Positions 1-7,914 of a stretch of 64,000 bases of DNA are shown piece by piece. The stretch is from assembly GCA_015066445.1 (NCBI GenBank), contig SVOK01000008.1:1-64000 (forward strand), in the 5' to 3' direction. The notes under the pieces were generated by a model, which made no database searches, was not told the DNA's origin, and was given only the letters and a program-made list of their open reading frames with translations. The position numbers and the translations under genes are program-made. Origin of the DNA: Oscillospiraceae bacterium. GTDB lineage: Bacteria; Bacillota; Clostridia; Oscillospirales; Acutalibacteraceae. Numbering within the stretch: position 1 is the stretch's first letter; each line of letters begins with the position of its first letter.

Positions 1-474
1 TGTTGCCGCCGCCATAGATTTAGACGCCGCAACAATCGAGGTGGGAATATTGCGGGCAACCTCCTCTGCGTGAGAAGGACCTGTCAGCGCTACAACCGGA
101 CTATCGGGCAAGGCTTCTGCAATTACCTCAGAAAGCCTTTTTAGAGTGCCTTGCTGAAAGCCCTTAGAAACATTTACAACAATACCTATGTTACTATATT
201 CCTTAAGCTTTTGTGCCACCTCAGGCACAGCTATAGAGGGAGTTGCGATAATAGTAAGTGTATCGCCCTCAACACAGGATAAATCGGTAGTTATATTAAT
301 ACCGACAGGTAAATATATATCCTTTAAAAGCTTTTCGTTGGTGCGTTTTTCTAAAAGCGCATTAACTTCATTTTCAAAAGGCGACCAAAGAGTAACCTCA
401 CAGCCGTTGTTAAATGCAGATATAGCCAAAGCCATACCCCAACCGCCTGCACCTAAAACAGAAATTTTCGGCAT
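1..474 (-). CDS. gpsA: Glycerol-3-phosphate dehydrogenase [NAD(P)+], N-terminal part
   Basis: Makes sn-glycerol 3-phosphate from dihydroxyacetone phosphate, the backbone for phospholipid synthesis in the cytoplasm. My translation begins MPKISVLGAGGWGMAL, the Rossmann GxGxWG nucleotide-binding motif of the family, and reaches VVALTGPSHAEEVA, the conserved GPSHAEE segment, before the gene runs off the left edge of the window. About 158 of roughly 335 expected residues are visible. The ATG overlaps the plsY stop codon (TGATG), with GGAGG upstream, so translation is probably coupled to plsY. PlsY consumes glycerol 3-phosphate directly, so the pair forms a short pathway. The identification is secure; the C-terminal half is unseen. 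Confidence 0.95.
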   Translation of the reverse strand, partial: MPKISVLGAGGWGMALAISAFNNGCEVTLWSPFENEVNALLEKRTNEKLLKDIYLPVGINITTDLSCVEGDTLTIIATPSIAVPEVAQKLKEYSNIGIVVNVSKGFQQGTLKRLSEVIAEALPDSPVVALTGPSHAEEVARNIPTSIVAASKSMAAAT

Positions 475-1127
475 CAGCTTTTCCTCCTTCTAGAGCCAAC
501 CTTAGACTCTGTGCCTGCAAGCAAGCGTTTAATATTTTCTTTATGCTTTAATATTACAATAGCTCCCATAATTACAATAAACACTATCTGCGGAATAATT
601 GAAGCGGATTTATTATAAAGAATAATAGAAAGCACAACAACCGTAACCGTAGCAATAATTGAGGCTAAAGAAACATATTTAGAGATAATGGTTACAAGAG
701 CAAAAACAGCCAAACCGCTGATAATTGCTATTGGACAGCAAACGCTGAAAATTCCCACACTTGTAGCCACGCCTTTTCCGCCCTTGAACTGAAAAAATAT
801 CGGGAAAACATGACCTAACATACAAGCCGTACCGCAAATATAAGCGCCATATATAGGCTGTGCCCATATTGCATCTGTATTTTCCATAATATACTCAAAG
901 ATAAGCTTACCCATAAAAGAAGCGACAAAACCCTTTAAAGCATCACAAACAAAGGTAAGAGCGCCCGGTAAAAAACCACCGTTACGCATAACATTAGTAG
1001 TGCCTGCATTTCCGCTTCCCATACTTCTTACATCTTTTTTCATAAAAGCATTACTAAAAATTATAGCAAAGCTTATACTTCCTATCAAATATGCAGCAAT
1101 AACTGTTATTATAGCGGTCATAACCAT
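474..1127 (-). CDS. plsY: Acyl-phosphate:glycerol-3-phosphate acyltransferase PlsY
   Basis: Integral membrane enzyme that moves an acyl group from acyl phosphate to glycerol 3-phosphate, the first step of phosphatidic acid synthesis. The 217-aa protein starts MVMTAIITVIAAYLIGSI and carries the family signatures GSGNAGTTNVMR (after helix 1) and GHVFPIFFQFKGGKGVA. It has about five hydrophobic segments and a basic C-terminus (SRRRKS). The start was placed at the ATG two bases after the der stop codon, preceded by GGGGAG; an upstream in-frame extension into der lacks support. It lies between der and gpsA, a common clostridial arrangement. Function is well supported by motifs and context. Confidence 0.95.
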   Translation of the reverse strand: MVMTAIITVIAAYLIGSISFAIIFSNAFMKKDVRSMGSGNAGTTNVMRNGGFLPGALTFVCDALKGFVASFMGKLIFEYIMENTDAIWAQPIYGAYICGTACMLGHVFPIFFQFKGGKGVATSVGIFSVCCPIAIISGLAVFALVTIISKYVSLASIIATVTVVVLSIILYNKSASIIPQIVFIVIMGAIVILKHKENIKRLLAGTESKVGSRRRKS

Positions 1128-1128
1128 A

Positions 1129-2451
1129 CTACTTGTCTCCCCTTTCACGGATAACAAATCTTACAGGTGTACCCTCAAGACCGAAGGTTGAACGAATTTG
1201 ATTTTCAAGATAACGCTGATAGGAAAAATGGAACAAATCAGCTCTGTTGCAGAAGCAAACAAATGTTGGTGGCTTGGTTGAAGCCTGAGTCATATAATAA
1301 ATTTTAAGTCTTTTTCCCTTATCTGTAGGCGGTTGCACACGAGCGGTTGCATCTGCCAAAATATCGTTAAGCATACCTGTTGATATACGCATTGTATTCT
1401 GCTCATAAACATATTTAATAAGCTCGAAAAGCCGCTCAACACGCTGACCGGTTTTAGCAGAAATAAAGAGTATCGGTGCATAAGGCATAAAGGAAAAATC
1501 TTTCATAAGATTTTTACGGTAGCTATCCATAGTAGTACCGTCCTTTTCAACAGCATCCCACTTATTTACTACTATAATACAAGCCTTGCCCTCATCAAGA
1601 GCTAAGCCTGCAACCTTTGAGTCCTGCTCGGTAAAACCGTCAACACCGTCTATCATAATAACGCAAACGTCAGCTCTTTCAACCGCCATTTTAGCTCTGA
1701 GCACGCTGTATTTTTCGATTTTATCCTCAACCTTAGATTTACGTCTGAGTCCTGCAGTATCAATAAAATTATACTTAACACCCTCACGGTCAATTCTTGT
1801 ATCAATAGCATCTCTTGTGGTGCCGGCAATATTAGAAACTATTGAACGCTCCTCGCCAGCAATATTATTAATAAGCGAGGATTTACCTGCATTAGGCTTG
1901 CCGATAACCGCAACATTGATAATATCCTCTTCCTCGCCCTCAAATTCTTCTATCGGGATATTTTCAATTACAGCGTCAAGCAAATCGCCCGTACCTGTTC
2001 CGTGAACCGAGGAAACAGCGATAGGGTCGCCAATTCCTAAGTTATAAAACTCATAAAATTCGGCAGGCATTTCGCCTATTTTATCGCATTTGTTAACACA
2101 AAGAACTATCGGCTTGCCACTGCGCCTTAGCATTGCGGCAACATCCTCATCAGCGGCAGTAACACCACTTTTGATATCGGTTACAAATATGATAACCGAA
2201 GCGGTATCTATAGCAAGCTGGGCCTGAGCTCGCATACTGCTTAAAATTATATCATCAGTCTTGGGCTCAATACCGCCAGTATCAACAAGCATAAGCTTAC
2301 GTCCAAGCCATTCGGCATCCCCGTAAATACGGTCACGTGTAACACCGGGAGTATCGTCCACAATAGAAAGACGCTTGCCGATTATTTTATTAAATAATGT
2401 AGATTTTCCTACATTCGGTCTGCCTACAACGGCAACAACAGGTTTTGCCAT
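1129..2451 (-). CDS. der: Ribosome biogenesis GTPase Der (EngA)
   Basis: Double-GTPase that assists 50S ribosomal subunit assembly. The 440-aa protein has two G domains in tandem: the first P-loop GRPNVGKS sits near residue 10, with DTPG and NKCD motifs following, and the second P-loop GKPNAGKS lies near residue 180, followed by DTAG and NKWD. A C-terminal KH-like domain follows (residues about 350-440, ending FVIRERGDK). The start chosen is the ATG preceded by AAAGGAG (reads MAKPVVAVVG); an upstream TTG would add 13 residues without family support. The gene is followed immediately by plsY and preceded by the DUF512 protein, a widely conserved neighbour set in Clostridia. Confidence 0.97.
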   Translation of the reverse strand: MAKPVVAVVGRPNVGKSTLFNKIIGKRLSIVDDTPGVTRDRIYGDAEWLGRKLMLVDTGGIEPKTDDIILSSMRAQAQLAIDTASVIIFVTDIKSGVTAADEDVAAMLRRSGKPIVLCVNKCDKIGEMPAEFYEFYNLGIGDPIAVSSVHGTGTGDLLDAVIENIPIEEFEGEEEDIINVAVIGKPNAGKSSLINNIAGEERSIVSNIAGTTRDAIDTRIDREGVKYNFIDTAGLRRKSKVEDKIEKYSVLRAKMAVERADVCVIMIDGVDGFTEQDSKVAGLALDEGKACIIVVNKWDAVEKDGTTMDSYRKNLMKDFSFMPYAPILFISAKTGQRVERLFELIKYVYEQNTMRISTGMLNDILADATARVQPPTDKGKRLKIYYMTQASTKPPTFVCFCNRADLFHFSYQRYLENQIRSTFGLEGTPVRFVIRERGDK

Positions 2452-2535
2452 AATTAGCTCCTTTACTCTAGGGTAGAGCGAATAATCCAAATTCCGTTTT
2501 AAAAAGGCGAATTATAACTCTACTTTGTTAAAATA

Positions 2536-3849
2536 CTAGTTAATCCCAATGCCCAAAACAGCATCTACAAATTCGTATCCGTCATTATTAACGGGGGTAA
2601 TCTTAATATTAAGCTTTTTTGAAAGCTCTTCTACAGTTACACTGTCAAGAAACATATCTCCGCCATCACGAAGCATTACTGAGGGTATGAGAAGTTCATC
2701 ACCCAAATCCATGCCCTTTAGCTGTTGCTCAATATCAGTTGCGGTTACTAAGCCTGCAACCGTTATCTTGCCGCCAAAGAAGTTATTTTTTATGCACTTC
2801 ACCCTACATTCCAAATTATCCCACTTAATTTGCATTTTGTCAACCATTTGTGAAATAAAAGGATATGCAGCTTCACCTGTCGCTATAGTGATTATGCGCT
2901 TATTATCTAATTTATAATCACATTCTTCTGTAGCTTTGCGGGTTTCGTCAAGCATTAGCGGCACTAAACCGACACCGTTTTCGAGCTGCAAAAAATCACC
3001 GTAAAAACCGGCTTCCGGCAATTTTTGCTCGGCTAAGATATAAAACTCATCTGCCGCATAAACCCTTCTGTCACCGTATTTTTGGGTGCATTCATCACCG
3101 AAACGGTCAATAATGTCAATTACCGCTTTAGCGGTATCTTTATCAAACGGCTTTAACTCAGCAAGACCTTCTCTATGACCCGTAAGACCTACAGGAACTG
3201 CTGCAATACACTCTGCATTTTGGAGCGCAGTTAAATCCTTAAGAGTTCTTTCAAGCTCGGCACCGTCATTATATCCCGGCACTAACACCATCTGACAATT
3301 AATCTTGATACCCGCCTCATTAAAGCGGTTCATAATCTCTAAAACCTTGCCAGCATTTTTATTGCTCATCATTTTTACTCTGAGCTCTGGGTTAGTTGTG
3401 TGAACAGAAATATTAATAGGGCTTATATGCATATTAATTATGCGTTCAATCTCGTGCTCGGTAATATTAGTAAGGGTAATATAATTACCGAAAAGGAAAG
3501 AAAGACGTGAGTCATCATCCTTAAAATAAAGGGTTTCACGAAGTCCTTTCGGTAATTGGTCAATAAAGCAGAAAATACACTTATTTCGGCAGGAACGTTT
3601 TTCGTCCATTAAATAAGTCGGAAAACAGAGTCCCAGCTCATCATATTCGCTTTTTTTAATCTTAGACCTTTTGATTTTACCCTTTGAATTTATATATTCA
3701 AGTGTAAGTCTACTGTTATTCTGATAAAAACGGTAATCAAGCACATCCATTATCTCATTACCGTCAATAGAAACGAGAGTATCCCCAGCTTTGATTTTGC
3801 TTTTATCAGCAGGACTACCCTTTACAACCGAATCAATTATAACAGACAC
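2536..3849 (-). CDS. PDZ / radical SAM / DUF512 family protein
   Basis: Conserved clostridial protein of unknown reaction, 437 aa. An N-terminal PDZ-like segment (about residues 1-60, with SPADKSKIKAGD) is followed by a radical-SAM-like cluster motif CRNKCIFCF (Cys 87, 91, 94; CxxxCxxC spacing) and the DUF512 C-terminal region. By family knowledge this suggests a [4Fe-4S] enzyme, perhaps with a membrane or protein partner through the PDZ part. The start is taken as the second of two GTG codons, because AGAGG then sits 6 bases upstream; the first GTG overlaps the SD itself. It precedes der-plsY-gpsA. The substrate is not known. Confidence 0.88.
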   Translation of the reverse strand: MSVIIDSVVKGSPADKSKIKAGDTLVSIDGNEIMDVLDYRFYQNNSRLTLEYINSKGKIKRSKIKKSEYDELGLCFPTYLMDEKRSCRNKCIFCFIDQLPKGLRETLYFKDDDSRLSFLFGNYITLTNITEHEIERIINMHISPINISVHTTNPELRVKMMSNKNAGKVLEIMNRFNEAGIKINCQMVLVPGYNDGAELERTLKDLTALQNAECIAAVPVGLTGHREGLAELKPFDKDTAKAVIDIIDRFGDECTQKYGDRRVYAADEFYILAEQKLPEAGFYGDFLQLENGVGLVPLMLDETRKATEECDYKLDNKRIITIATGEAAYPFISQMVDKMQIKWDNLECRVKCIKNNFFGGKITVAGLVTATDIEQQLKGMDLGDELLIPSVMLRDGGDMFLDSVTVEELSKKLNIKITPVNNDGYEFVDAVLGIGIN

Positions 3850-3866
3850 ACAAAACACCTCTTACT

Positions 3867-3896
3867 AAAAAAATAAGAGGAGGATTGCTCCTCCTC
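3867..3896 (-). terminator. Intrinsic terminator after rpmF
   Basis: On the minus strand an 8-bp perfect stem GAGGAGGA/TCCTCCTC with a 4-nt loop (3877-3896) is followed by seven T (3867-3873). It lies 12 bases past the rpmF stop and about 18 bases before the DUF512 start. It would limit read-through from the strong yceD-rpmF promoter into the DUF512-der-plsY-gpsA genes. Confidence 0.85.
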
Positions 3897-3908
3897 AAAC
3901 CTTTAAGA

Positions 3909-4088
3909 TTATTCGCCAACCTTTACAACTTCACGGCCGTTGTACTGACCGCAAGCAGTGCAAAGTCTGTGGGGGCGCTTATAAGCACCGCAGCTACATT
4001 TAACCAGAGTGGGAGCGTTAAGCTTCCATACGTTATTTCTTCTCTTATCTCTTCTTGCTTTAGAAGTTTTTCTCTTCGGTACTGCCAT
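3909..4088 (-). CDS. rpmF: 50S ribosomal protein L32
   Basis: Small structural protein of the large ribosomal subunit, 59 aa. It begins [17 protein letters not shown], the invariant L32 N-terminus, and contains the zinc-ribbon cysteine pairs CSC (31, 33) and CTAC (43, 46), so this is the zinc-binding (C+) form. It is rich in Lys/Arg as expected. The start ATG has AAGGAGG upstream. It lies directly after yceD, a pairing conserved across bacteria, and is followed by a strong terminator. Confidence 0.98.
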   Translation of the reverse strand: MAVPKRKTSKARRDKRRNNVWKLNAPTLVKCSCGAYKRPHRLCTACGQYNGREVVKVGE

Positions 4089-4116
4089 TTTTGGGCACCT
4101 CCTTATGTTAATTCAA

Positions 4117-4614
4117 TTAATTATTAAGTAGTTCGGCAAGAGCGGCAAGTCTTGGGTCTATTTCTTTCTCAGGACAGTCGCATTTACCTTCGTTAAGGTT
4201 TTTACCGCACTTAGAACAAATACCCTTGCAATTTTCACTGCATAAATGCTTCATCGGAAGACTAAGCATTACCTCGGTATAAATAAGCTCGTCCAAGTCA
4301 AGCTTCATATCGGGGACCAAAAGTATTGTGTCACTCTCCTCACCCTCAATAGAGCTTGCAAGTGACTTTTCTATTTTAACGGTGTGCCCCTCAGCGGTTA
4401 TTAAACCGCAACGGTCGCACGGAGCTTCATACTCGTAAGAGATTTCAGCCTCCAACCTTACAAGACTGGCGCTATTGGAAATTTTGCCTTTCATACTAAC
4501 AGGTTTTTTGAGCGGATATTCACCTAAGTACTCAAGCTGGCTTAAATCCAAAGAACAGTCCACAGGCAAAGATGAATTATCATTTACGAAAATTCGTTTT
4601 AAATCAATAATCAT
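4117..4614 (-). CDS. yceD: YceD/DUF177 family protein
   Basis: Member of the DUF177 (YceD) family. In plants and bacteria this family is linked to 23S rRNA or large-subunit biogenesis, and the gene almost always precedes rpmF, as here. The 165-aa protein has two cysteine clusters: CDRCG near residue 65 and CSENCKGICSKCGKN near residue 125, followed by CDCPEKEIDPRLAALAELL, the typical family C-terminus. The start ATG (MIIDLKRIF) has AGAGGTG upstream and lies downstream of a perfect consensus promoter, which rules out the longer upstream reading. The molecular role is inferred from the family. Confidence 0.9.
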   Translation of the reverse strand: MIIDLKRIFVNDNSSLPVDCSLDLSQLEYLGEYPLKKPVSMKGKISNSASLVRLEAEISYEYEAPCDRCGLITAEGHTVKIEKSLASSIEGEESDTILLVPDMKLDLDELIYTEVMLSLPMKHLCSENCKGICSKCGKNLNEGKCDCPEKEIDPRLAALAELLNN

Positions 4615-4641
4615 ACTTTCACCTCTAATGTCACAATGACT

Positions 4642-4670
4642 ATTATATCTATCTTGCACTATTTTGTCAA
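4642..4670 (-). promoter_or_regulatory. Sigma-A promoter for yceD-rpmF
   Basis: On the minus strand TTGACA (4670-4665), a 17-base spacer and TATAAT (4647-4642) form a perfect consensus promoter, 28 bases before the yceD ATG. Its strength suits ribosomal protein expression. The downstream HAD gene ends just before it, so this is a new transcription unit. Confidence 0.93.
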
Positions 4671-4689
4671 GTTTTTTTATAGGAAAAAA

Positions 4690-5397
4690 CTATATTTTTT
4701 CAATAAATTCAAATAGTTCATCAAAGCCGCCCTTATCAAACGGCGATATATCGATATTGTTTCTATTAATTAGATAATCTGTGAGCAAAAATACCCTCAT
4801 TCCAATACTGGCGGCTATCATATCCTCGGCCACATCATTGCCAACCATCAGGCACTCCTCTGCCTTTAAATCCATAGCTCTTAAAACATCGTAATAGTAT
4901 TCAATATTTGGTTTTGCGTGTTTATAGTTTTCAAAGGTGGTATAAAGCTCAAAATCGGACGGTTTAAGCCCTGCCCAACCCATACGCTTCTCGGTAGCAA
5001 TAGATGGAAAAAGCGGACTTGTTGCCAATGCGGTTCTGAATCCCCGAGCCTTTACAAAATTAACAATCTCTAACGATTTTGGAGTGAACTTACAAACTTC
5101 ACTAACGCTATCAAAATCATTTATGTAAAACTTTTCGAAATTGATTTTGTTTTCTTCGATAATATCACCGTATTCTGCGCTAAGAACCTCCCAAAACCGC
5201 TCCTCGTTGGTCTTTTCACCATTGTTCTTTATCATAGCGCTGACACCGTCAGATATTGTTTTCATAAGTCGCTGAGGCTCGAAACCGTAATCTGTCATTC
5301 GGGTGACTAATTTCCCGAAATAGCACTTTACAAATGTGTCCTGATCCATTGGAAGCAAGGTTCCGTCCAAATCGAATAAAACTGCTTTAATACTCAT
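4690..5397 (-). CDS. HAD-superfamily phosphatase, candidate phosphoserine phosphatase
   Basis: Soluble 235-aa HAD hydrolase. Motif I is DLDGTLL (nucleophile Asp near residue 9), motif II Ser is in LATSPL (near 124), motif III Lys is in YKHAKPN, and motif IV is GNDVAEDM (near 180). The alpha-helical cap between motifs I and II is of the C1 type. It follows serC and serA on the same strand, separated from serA by a small hairpin. Serine synthesis needs a phosphatase after SerA and SerC, and no classical SerB is seen nearby, so this enzyme may supply that step; that is inference from position. Generic HAD activity on another phosphate ester is the alternative. The start ATG has GAGG 6 bases upstream. 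Confidence 0.85.
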   Translation of the reverse strand: MSIKAVLFDLDGTLLPMDQDTFVKCYFGKLVTRMTDYGFEPQRLMKTISDGVSAMIKNNGEKTNEERFWEVLSAEYGDIIEENKINFEKFYINDFDSVSEVCKFTPKSLEIVNFVKARGFRTALATSPLFPSIATEKRMGWAGLKPSDFELYTTFENYKHAKPNIEYYYDVLRAMDLKAEECLMVGNDVAEDMIAASIGMRVFLLTDYLINRNNIDISPFDKGGFDELFEFIEKI

Positions 5398-5420
5398 TTT
5401 TACCTCACTAAATACACAAT

Positions 5421-5443
5421 GGGCGGATGTATAACATCCGCCC
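5421..5443 (-). terminator. Hairpin between serA and the HAD gene
   Basis: A 10-bp stem GGGCGGATGT/ACATCCGCCC with a 3-base loop sits 14 bases after the serA stop. It lacks a clean T-run on either strand, so it is more likely an attenuating or mRNA-stabilising hairpin than a full terminator. The HAD gene starts about 24 bases further on. Confidence 0.5.
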
Positions 5444-5456
5444 TGAAAATTGAATT

Positions 5457-6617
5457 TTAAATTACTCTTACTTTGATAACACCGTCAATTGCAGCAATTT
5501 CTTTTGCAACATTTTCGGTATTGGCAGCACCAGTATCGAGCATTGTATAAGCATAATCGCCACGTGACTTATTAAGCATATTTTCAATGTTAACACCGTC
5601 ATCAGCGAAGATACCTGCAATGGCAGTAATCATATTAGGAATATTCTTATGAATTACGCAAATTCTATGCTCGCCGCTTCGAGGCATTGTAACCTCAGGA
5701 AGATTTACAGAGTTTACAATATTACCGTTTTCGATATAATCGATAAGCTCCTTAGCTGCCATCGATGCACAGTTATCCTCAGACTCAGGAGTTGAAGCGC
5801 CAAGGTGTGGAATAGCAATTACACCATCAACATCAAGAACTTCCTCTGTGGGGAAATCAGTAACATAAGCTGCAACCTTGCCTGACTCTAAAGCAGTCTT
5901 GATATCAGCGCTGTTTACAAGACCTGCACGTGAATAGTTAAGTATTCTAACGCCGTCCTTCATTTTTGCAATGGTTTCAGCATTGATAAGATTCTTTGTG
6001 CTGTCAGTTAGAGGAACGTGAATTGTAATATAATCACACTTAGCATAAATTTCGTTTATATCGTTAATATAAACTGCGTTGTGATTTAAGTTCCAAGCCG
6101 ATTTTACAGAAAGATAGGGGTCATAACCATAAACCTTCATACCAAGATGGTTAGCGGCATTTGCAACCATAACACCGATAGCTCCAAGACCGATAACACC
6201 CAAAGATTTGCCCTTAATTTCAGGACCTGTGAATGCGCCCTTGCCTTTTTCAACGAGCTTTGCAACAGCATCGCCTTCACCCTTTAAGGTTTTAGCCCAC
6301 TCAATACCGGAAATTACACGGCGTGAAGAAATCAAAAGACCTGCAATTACAAGCTCTTTAACTGCGTTAGCGTTAGCACCTGGGGTATTGAAAACAACTA
6401 TTCCCTGCTCGCTGCAACGGTCAATCGGAATATTATTAGTACCTGCACCGGCACGTGCAATAGCCTTTAAGGTTTCGGGGAATTCAGTATCGTGTAAAGC
6501 GGCAGAACGAACTATAGCACCGTCAGCATTTTCTACTTCATCGCCAATAGTGTACTTATCGTCAAATACCTCAAGACCGCTTTTTGAAATTTTATTGTAG
6601 GTTTTAATCTTAAACAT
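5457..6617 (-). CDS. serA: D-3-phosphoglycerate dehydrogenase
   Basis: Oxidises 3-phosphoglycerate to 3-phosphohydroxypyruvate with NAD+, the first step of serine synthesis. The 386-aa protein is the short form: an N- and C-terminal substrate domain around a Rossmann domain (GVIGLGAIG near residue 140), the signature region ILNYSRAGLVN, the catalytic His in PHLGASTPESE, and a C-terminal ACT domain (from about residue 315, RICVIHKNIPNMI), which in this family often mediates serine feedback. Its ATG shares one base with the serC stop (TAATG), so the two are translationally coupled. The NAD+ dependence makes the proposed Rex control upstream of serC meaningful. Confidence 0.96.
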   Translation of the reverse strand: MFKIKTYNKISKSGLEVFDDKYTIGDEVENADGAIVRSAALHDTEFPETLKAIARAGAGTNNIPIDRCSEQGIVVFNTPGANANAVKELVIAGLLISSRRVISGIEWAKTLKGEGDAVAKLVEKGKGAFTGPEIKGKSLGVIGLGAIGVMVANAANHLGMKVYGYDPYLSVKSAWNLNHNAVYINDINEIYAKCDYITIHVPLTDSTKNLINAETIAKMKDGVRILNYSRAGLVNSADIKTALESGKVAAYVTDFPTEEVLDVDGVIAIPHLGASTPESEDNCASMAAKELIDYIENGNIVNSVNLPEVTMPRSGEHRICVIHKNIPNMITAIAGIFADDGVNIENMLNKSRGDYAYTMLDTGAANTENVAKEIAAIDGVIKVRVI

Positions 6618-7699
6618 TATGCGTTTTCCTCCTCAAACTTCTTCATAAACTCTACGAGCTTTTCAACACCCTCAATAGGCATTGCATTGTAAATAGAAGC
6701 ACGCATACCGCCAACTGAACGGTGACCCTTAAGGTTATAGAAGCCTGCTTTCTTAGATTCTGCAACAAACTTAGCATCAAGCTCTTCGTTGCCTGTAACA
6801 AAAGGAACATTCATAAGTGAACGGTCTTCAGGAACTACTGTGCCCTTGAAAAGCTTACTGCTATCAAGGAAATCGTAAAGAATTTTAGCCTTCTTTTCGT
6901 TTAATTCCTTCATCTTTTCAAGTCCACCCATTTTCTTAATCCATTTGAAGGTTAAGCCTGCTATATAAATTGCATAGCAAGGAGGAGTATTGAACATTGA
7001 GCCGTTTTCAGCGTGTGTTGCATAGTTAAGCATAGTAGGAGTAATATCCATAGCATTGCCGATTAAATCCTTGCGGATAATAACAATGGTAACACCTGCG
7101 GGAGCAACGTTCTTCTGTGCACCAGCATATAGCATACCGAACTTTGTAACATCTATAGGCTCAGATAAAATGCAGCTTGAAATATCAGCGATAAGCGGAA
7201 CATCGCCTGTTTCGGGAAGAGTGTTATACTTAGTACCATAAATAGTGTTATTCATACAGATGTGAACAAAGTCAGCCTCAGAGTCAAAATCAGCAGCAGT
7301 AGTCTTAGGAATGTAGCTGAAGGTCTTATCCTTAGAAGATGCAACCTCACGGGCTGCGCCATAGCGAGCAGCTTCCTTATAAGCCTTATTAGCCCACTGA
7401 CCGGTGATAATGAAATCTGCCTTCTTATTCTTATTCATAAGGTTAAGTGGAATCATTGCAAACTGAGTTGAAGCACCACCCTGTAAGAAAAGGACCTCAT
7501 AATTATCGGGGATATTCATAATCTCACGAAGATTAGCCTCTGCCTCATCAAAAATTGCCTGATATTCCTTTGAACGGTGAGACATTTCCATAACAGATTG
7601 ACCAGTCTCGCCATACTCCATCATTTCCTCTGCAGCGGTCTTTAAAACTTCCTCAGGAAGCATTGAAGGACCTGCACTGAAATTATAAATTCTTGCCAT
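6617..7699 (-). CDS. serC: Phosphoserine aminotransferase
   Basis: PLP enzyme converting 3-phosphohydroxypyruvate and glutamate to phosphoserine and 2-oxoglutarate. The 360-aa protein starts MARIYNFSAGPSMLPEEVL, the classic SerC N-terminus. It carries QGGAS (phosphate binding), the PLP lysine in AGAQKN near residue 195, and ends in the family motif SVGGMRASIYNAMPIEGV. The start ATG has TTGGAGG 9 bases upstream; a longer upstream frame crosses the promoter and is rejected. First gene of a serC-serA-HAD unit, with a near-perfect promoter and two Rex-like boxes upstream. Confidence 0.97.
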   Translation of the reverse strand: MARIYNFSAGPSMLPEEVLKTAAEEMMEYGETGQSVMEMSHRSKEYQAIFDEAEANLREIMNIPDNYEVLFLQGGASTQFAMIPLNLMNKNKKADFIITGQWANKAYKEAARYGAAREVASSKDKTFSYIPKTTAADFDSEADFVHICMNNTIYGTKYNTLPETGDVPLIADISSCILSEPIDVTKFGMLYAGAQKNVAPAGVTIVIIRKDLIGNAMDITPTMLNYATHAENGSMFNTPPCYAIYIAGLTFKWIKKMGGLEKMKELNEKKAKILYDFLDSSKLFKGTVVPEDRSLMNVPFVTGNEELDAKFVAESKKAGFYNLKGHRSVGGMRASIYNAMPIEGVEKLVEFMKKFEEENA

Positions 7700-7754
7700 A
7701 ATAATAACCTCCAAAAAGTAACAGATATACTGTTTTCTTATCAATATGTATTAC

Positions 7755-7783
7755 AGTATATTCTATATAGTGTTAAATGTCAA
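7755..7783 (-). promoter_or_regulatory. Sigma-A promoter for serC-serA
   Basis: Minus strand TTGACA (7783-7778), 17-base spacer, TATACT (7760-7755), about 55 bases before the serC ATG. A Rex-like palindrome ends 5 bases upstream of the -35 box. Confidence 0.92.
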
Positions 7784-7788
7784 TAGGT

Positions 7789-7806
7789 TTGTTAAAAACT
7801 TAACAA
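7789..7806 (-). promoter_or_regulatory. Putative Rex operator 1 at serC
   Basis: TTGTTAA-AAAC-TTAACAA is an exact match to the known clostridial Rex consensus TTGTTAA-N4-TTAACAA. It sits 5 bases upstream of the serC -35 hexamer. A rex gene is present in this window (44930-45559). Binding is inferred from the match and has not been shown. Confidence 0.75.
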
Positions 7807-7841
7807 TGATTTTTAAAAAACTTTGATTTTCGGCGAAAATA

Positions 7842-7859
7842 TTGTTATTTTTTTAACAA
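7842..7859 (-). promoter_or_regulatory. Putative Rex operator 2 at serC
   Basis: TTGTTAT-TTTT-TTAACAA matches the Rex consensus with one mismatch. Its centre is 53 bases from that of operator 1, close to five helical turns, so two Rex dimers could sit on the same face of the DNA. Confidence 0.6.
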
Positions 7860-7874
7860 TATATATTAATTATA

Positions 7875-7901
7875 TAACCGCTACTCCGATAGTAACGGTT
7901 A
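7875..7901 (-). terminator. Hairpin after yfcE
   Basis: Minus strand TAACCGTTACT-ATCGG-AGTAGCGGTTA stem-loop (one bulge-free 10-bp arm pair) 14 bases after the yfcE stop. The following sequence is A/T rich but has no pure T-run, so termination may be partial. Confidence 0.6.
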
Positions 7902-7914
7902 TAATTCTTTGTTT

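Noticed and set aside
1586..2005. Plus-strand open frame inside der
   Set aside because: Antisense shadow of der without an SD or promoter, and with Ser/Ile-rich content from the reverse complement of der codons.
7700..7914. T-box or amino-acid riboswitch upstream of serC
   Set aside because: No T-box signature sequence, no tRNA-like specifier loop and no terminator in the short 5' region; the promoter lies only about 55 bases before the start.
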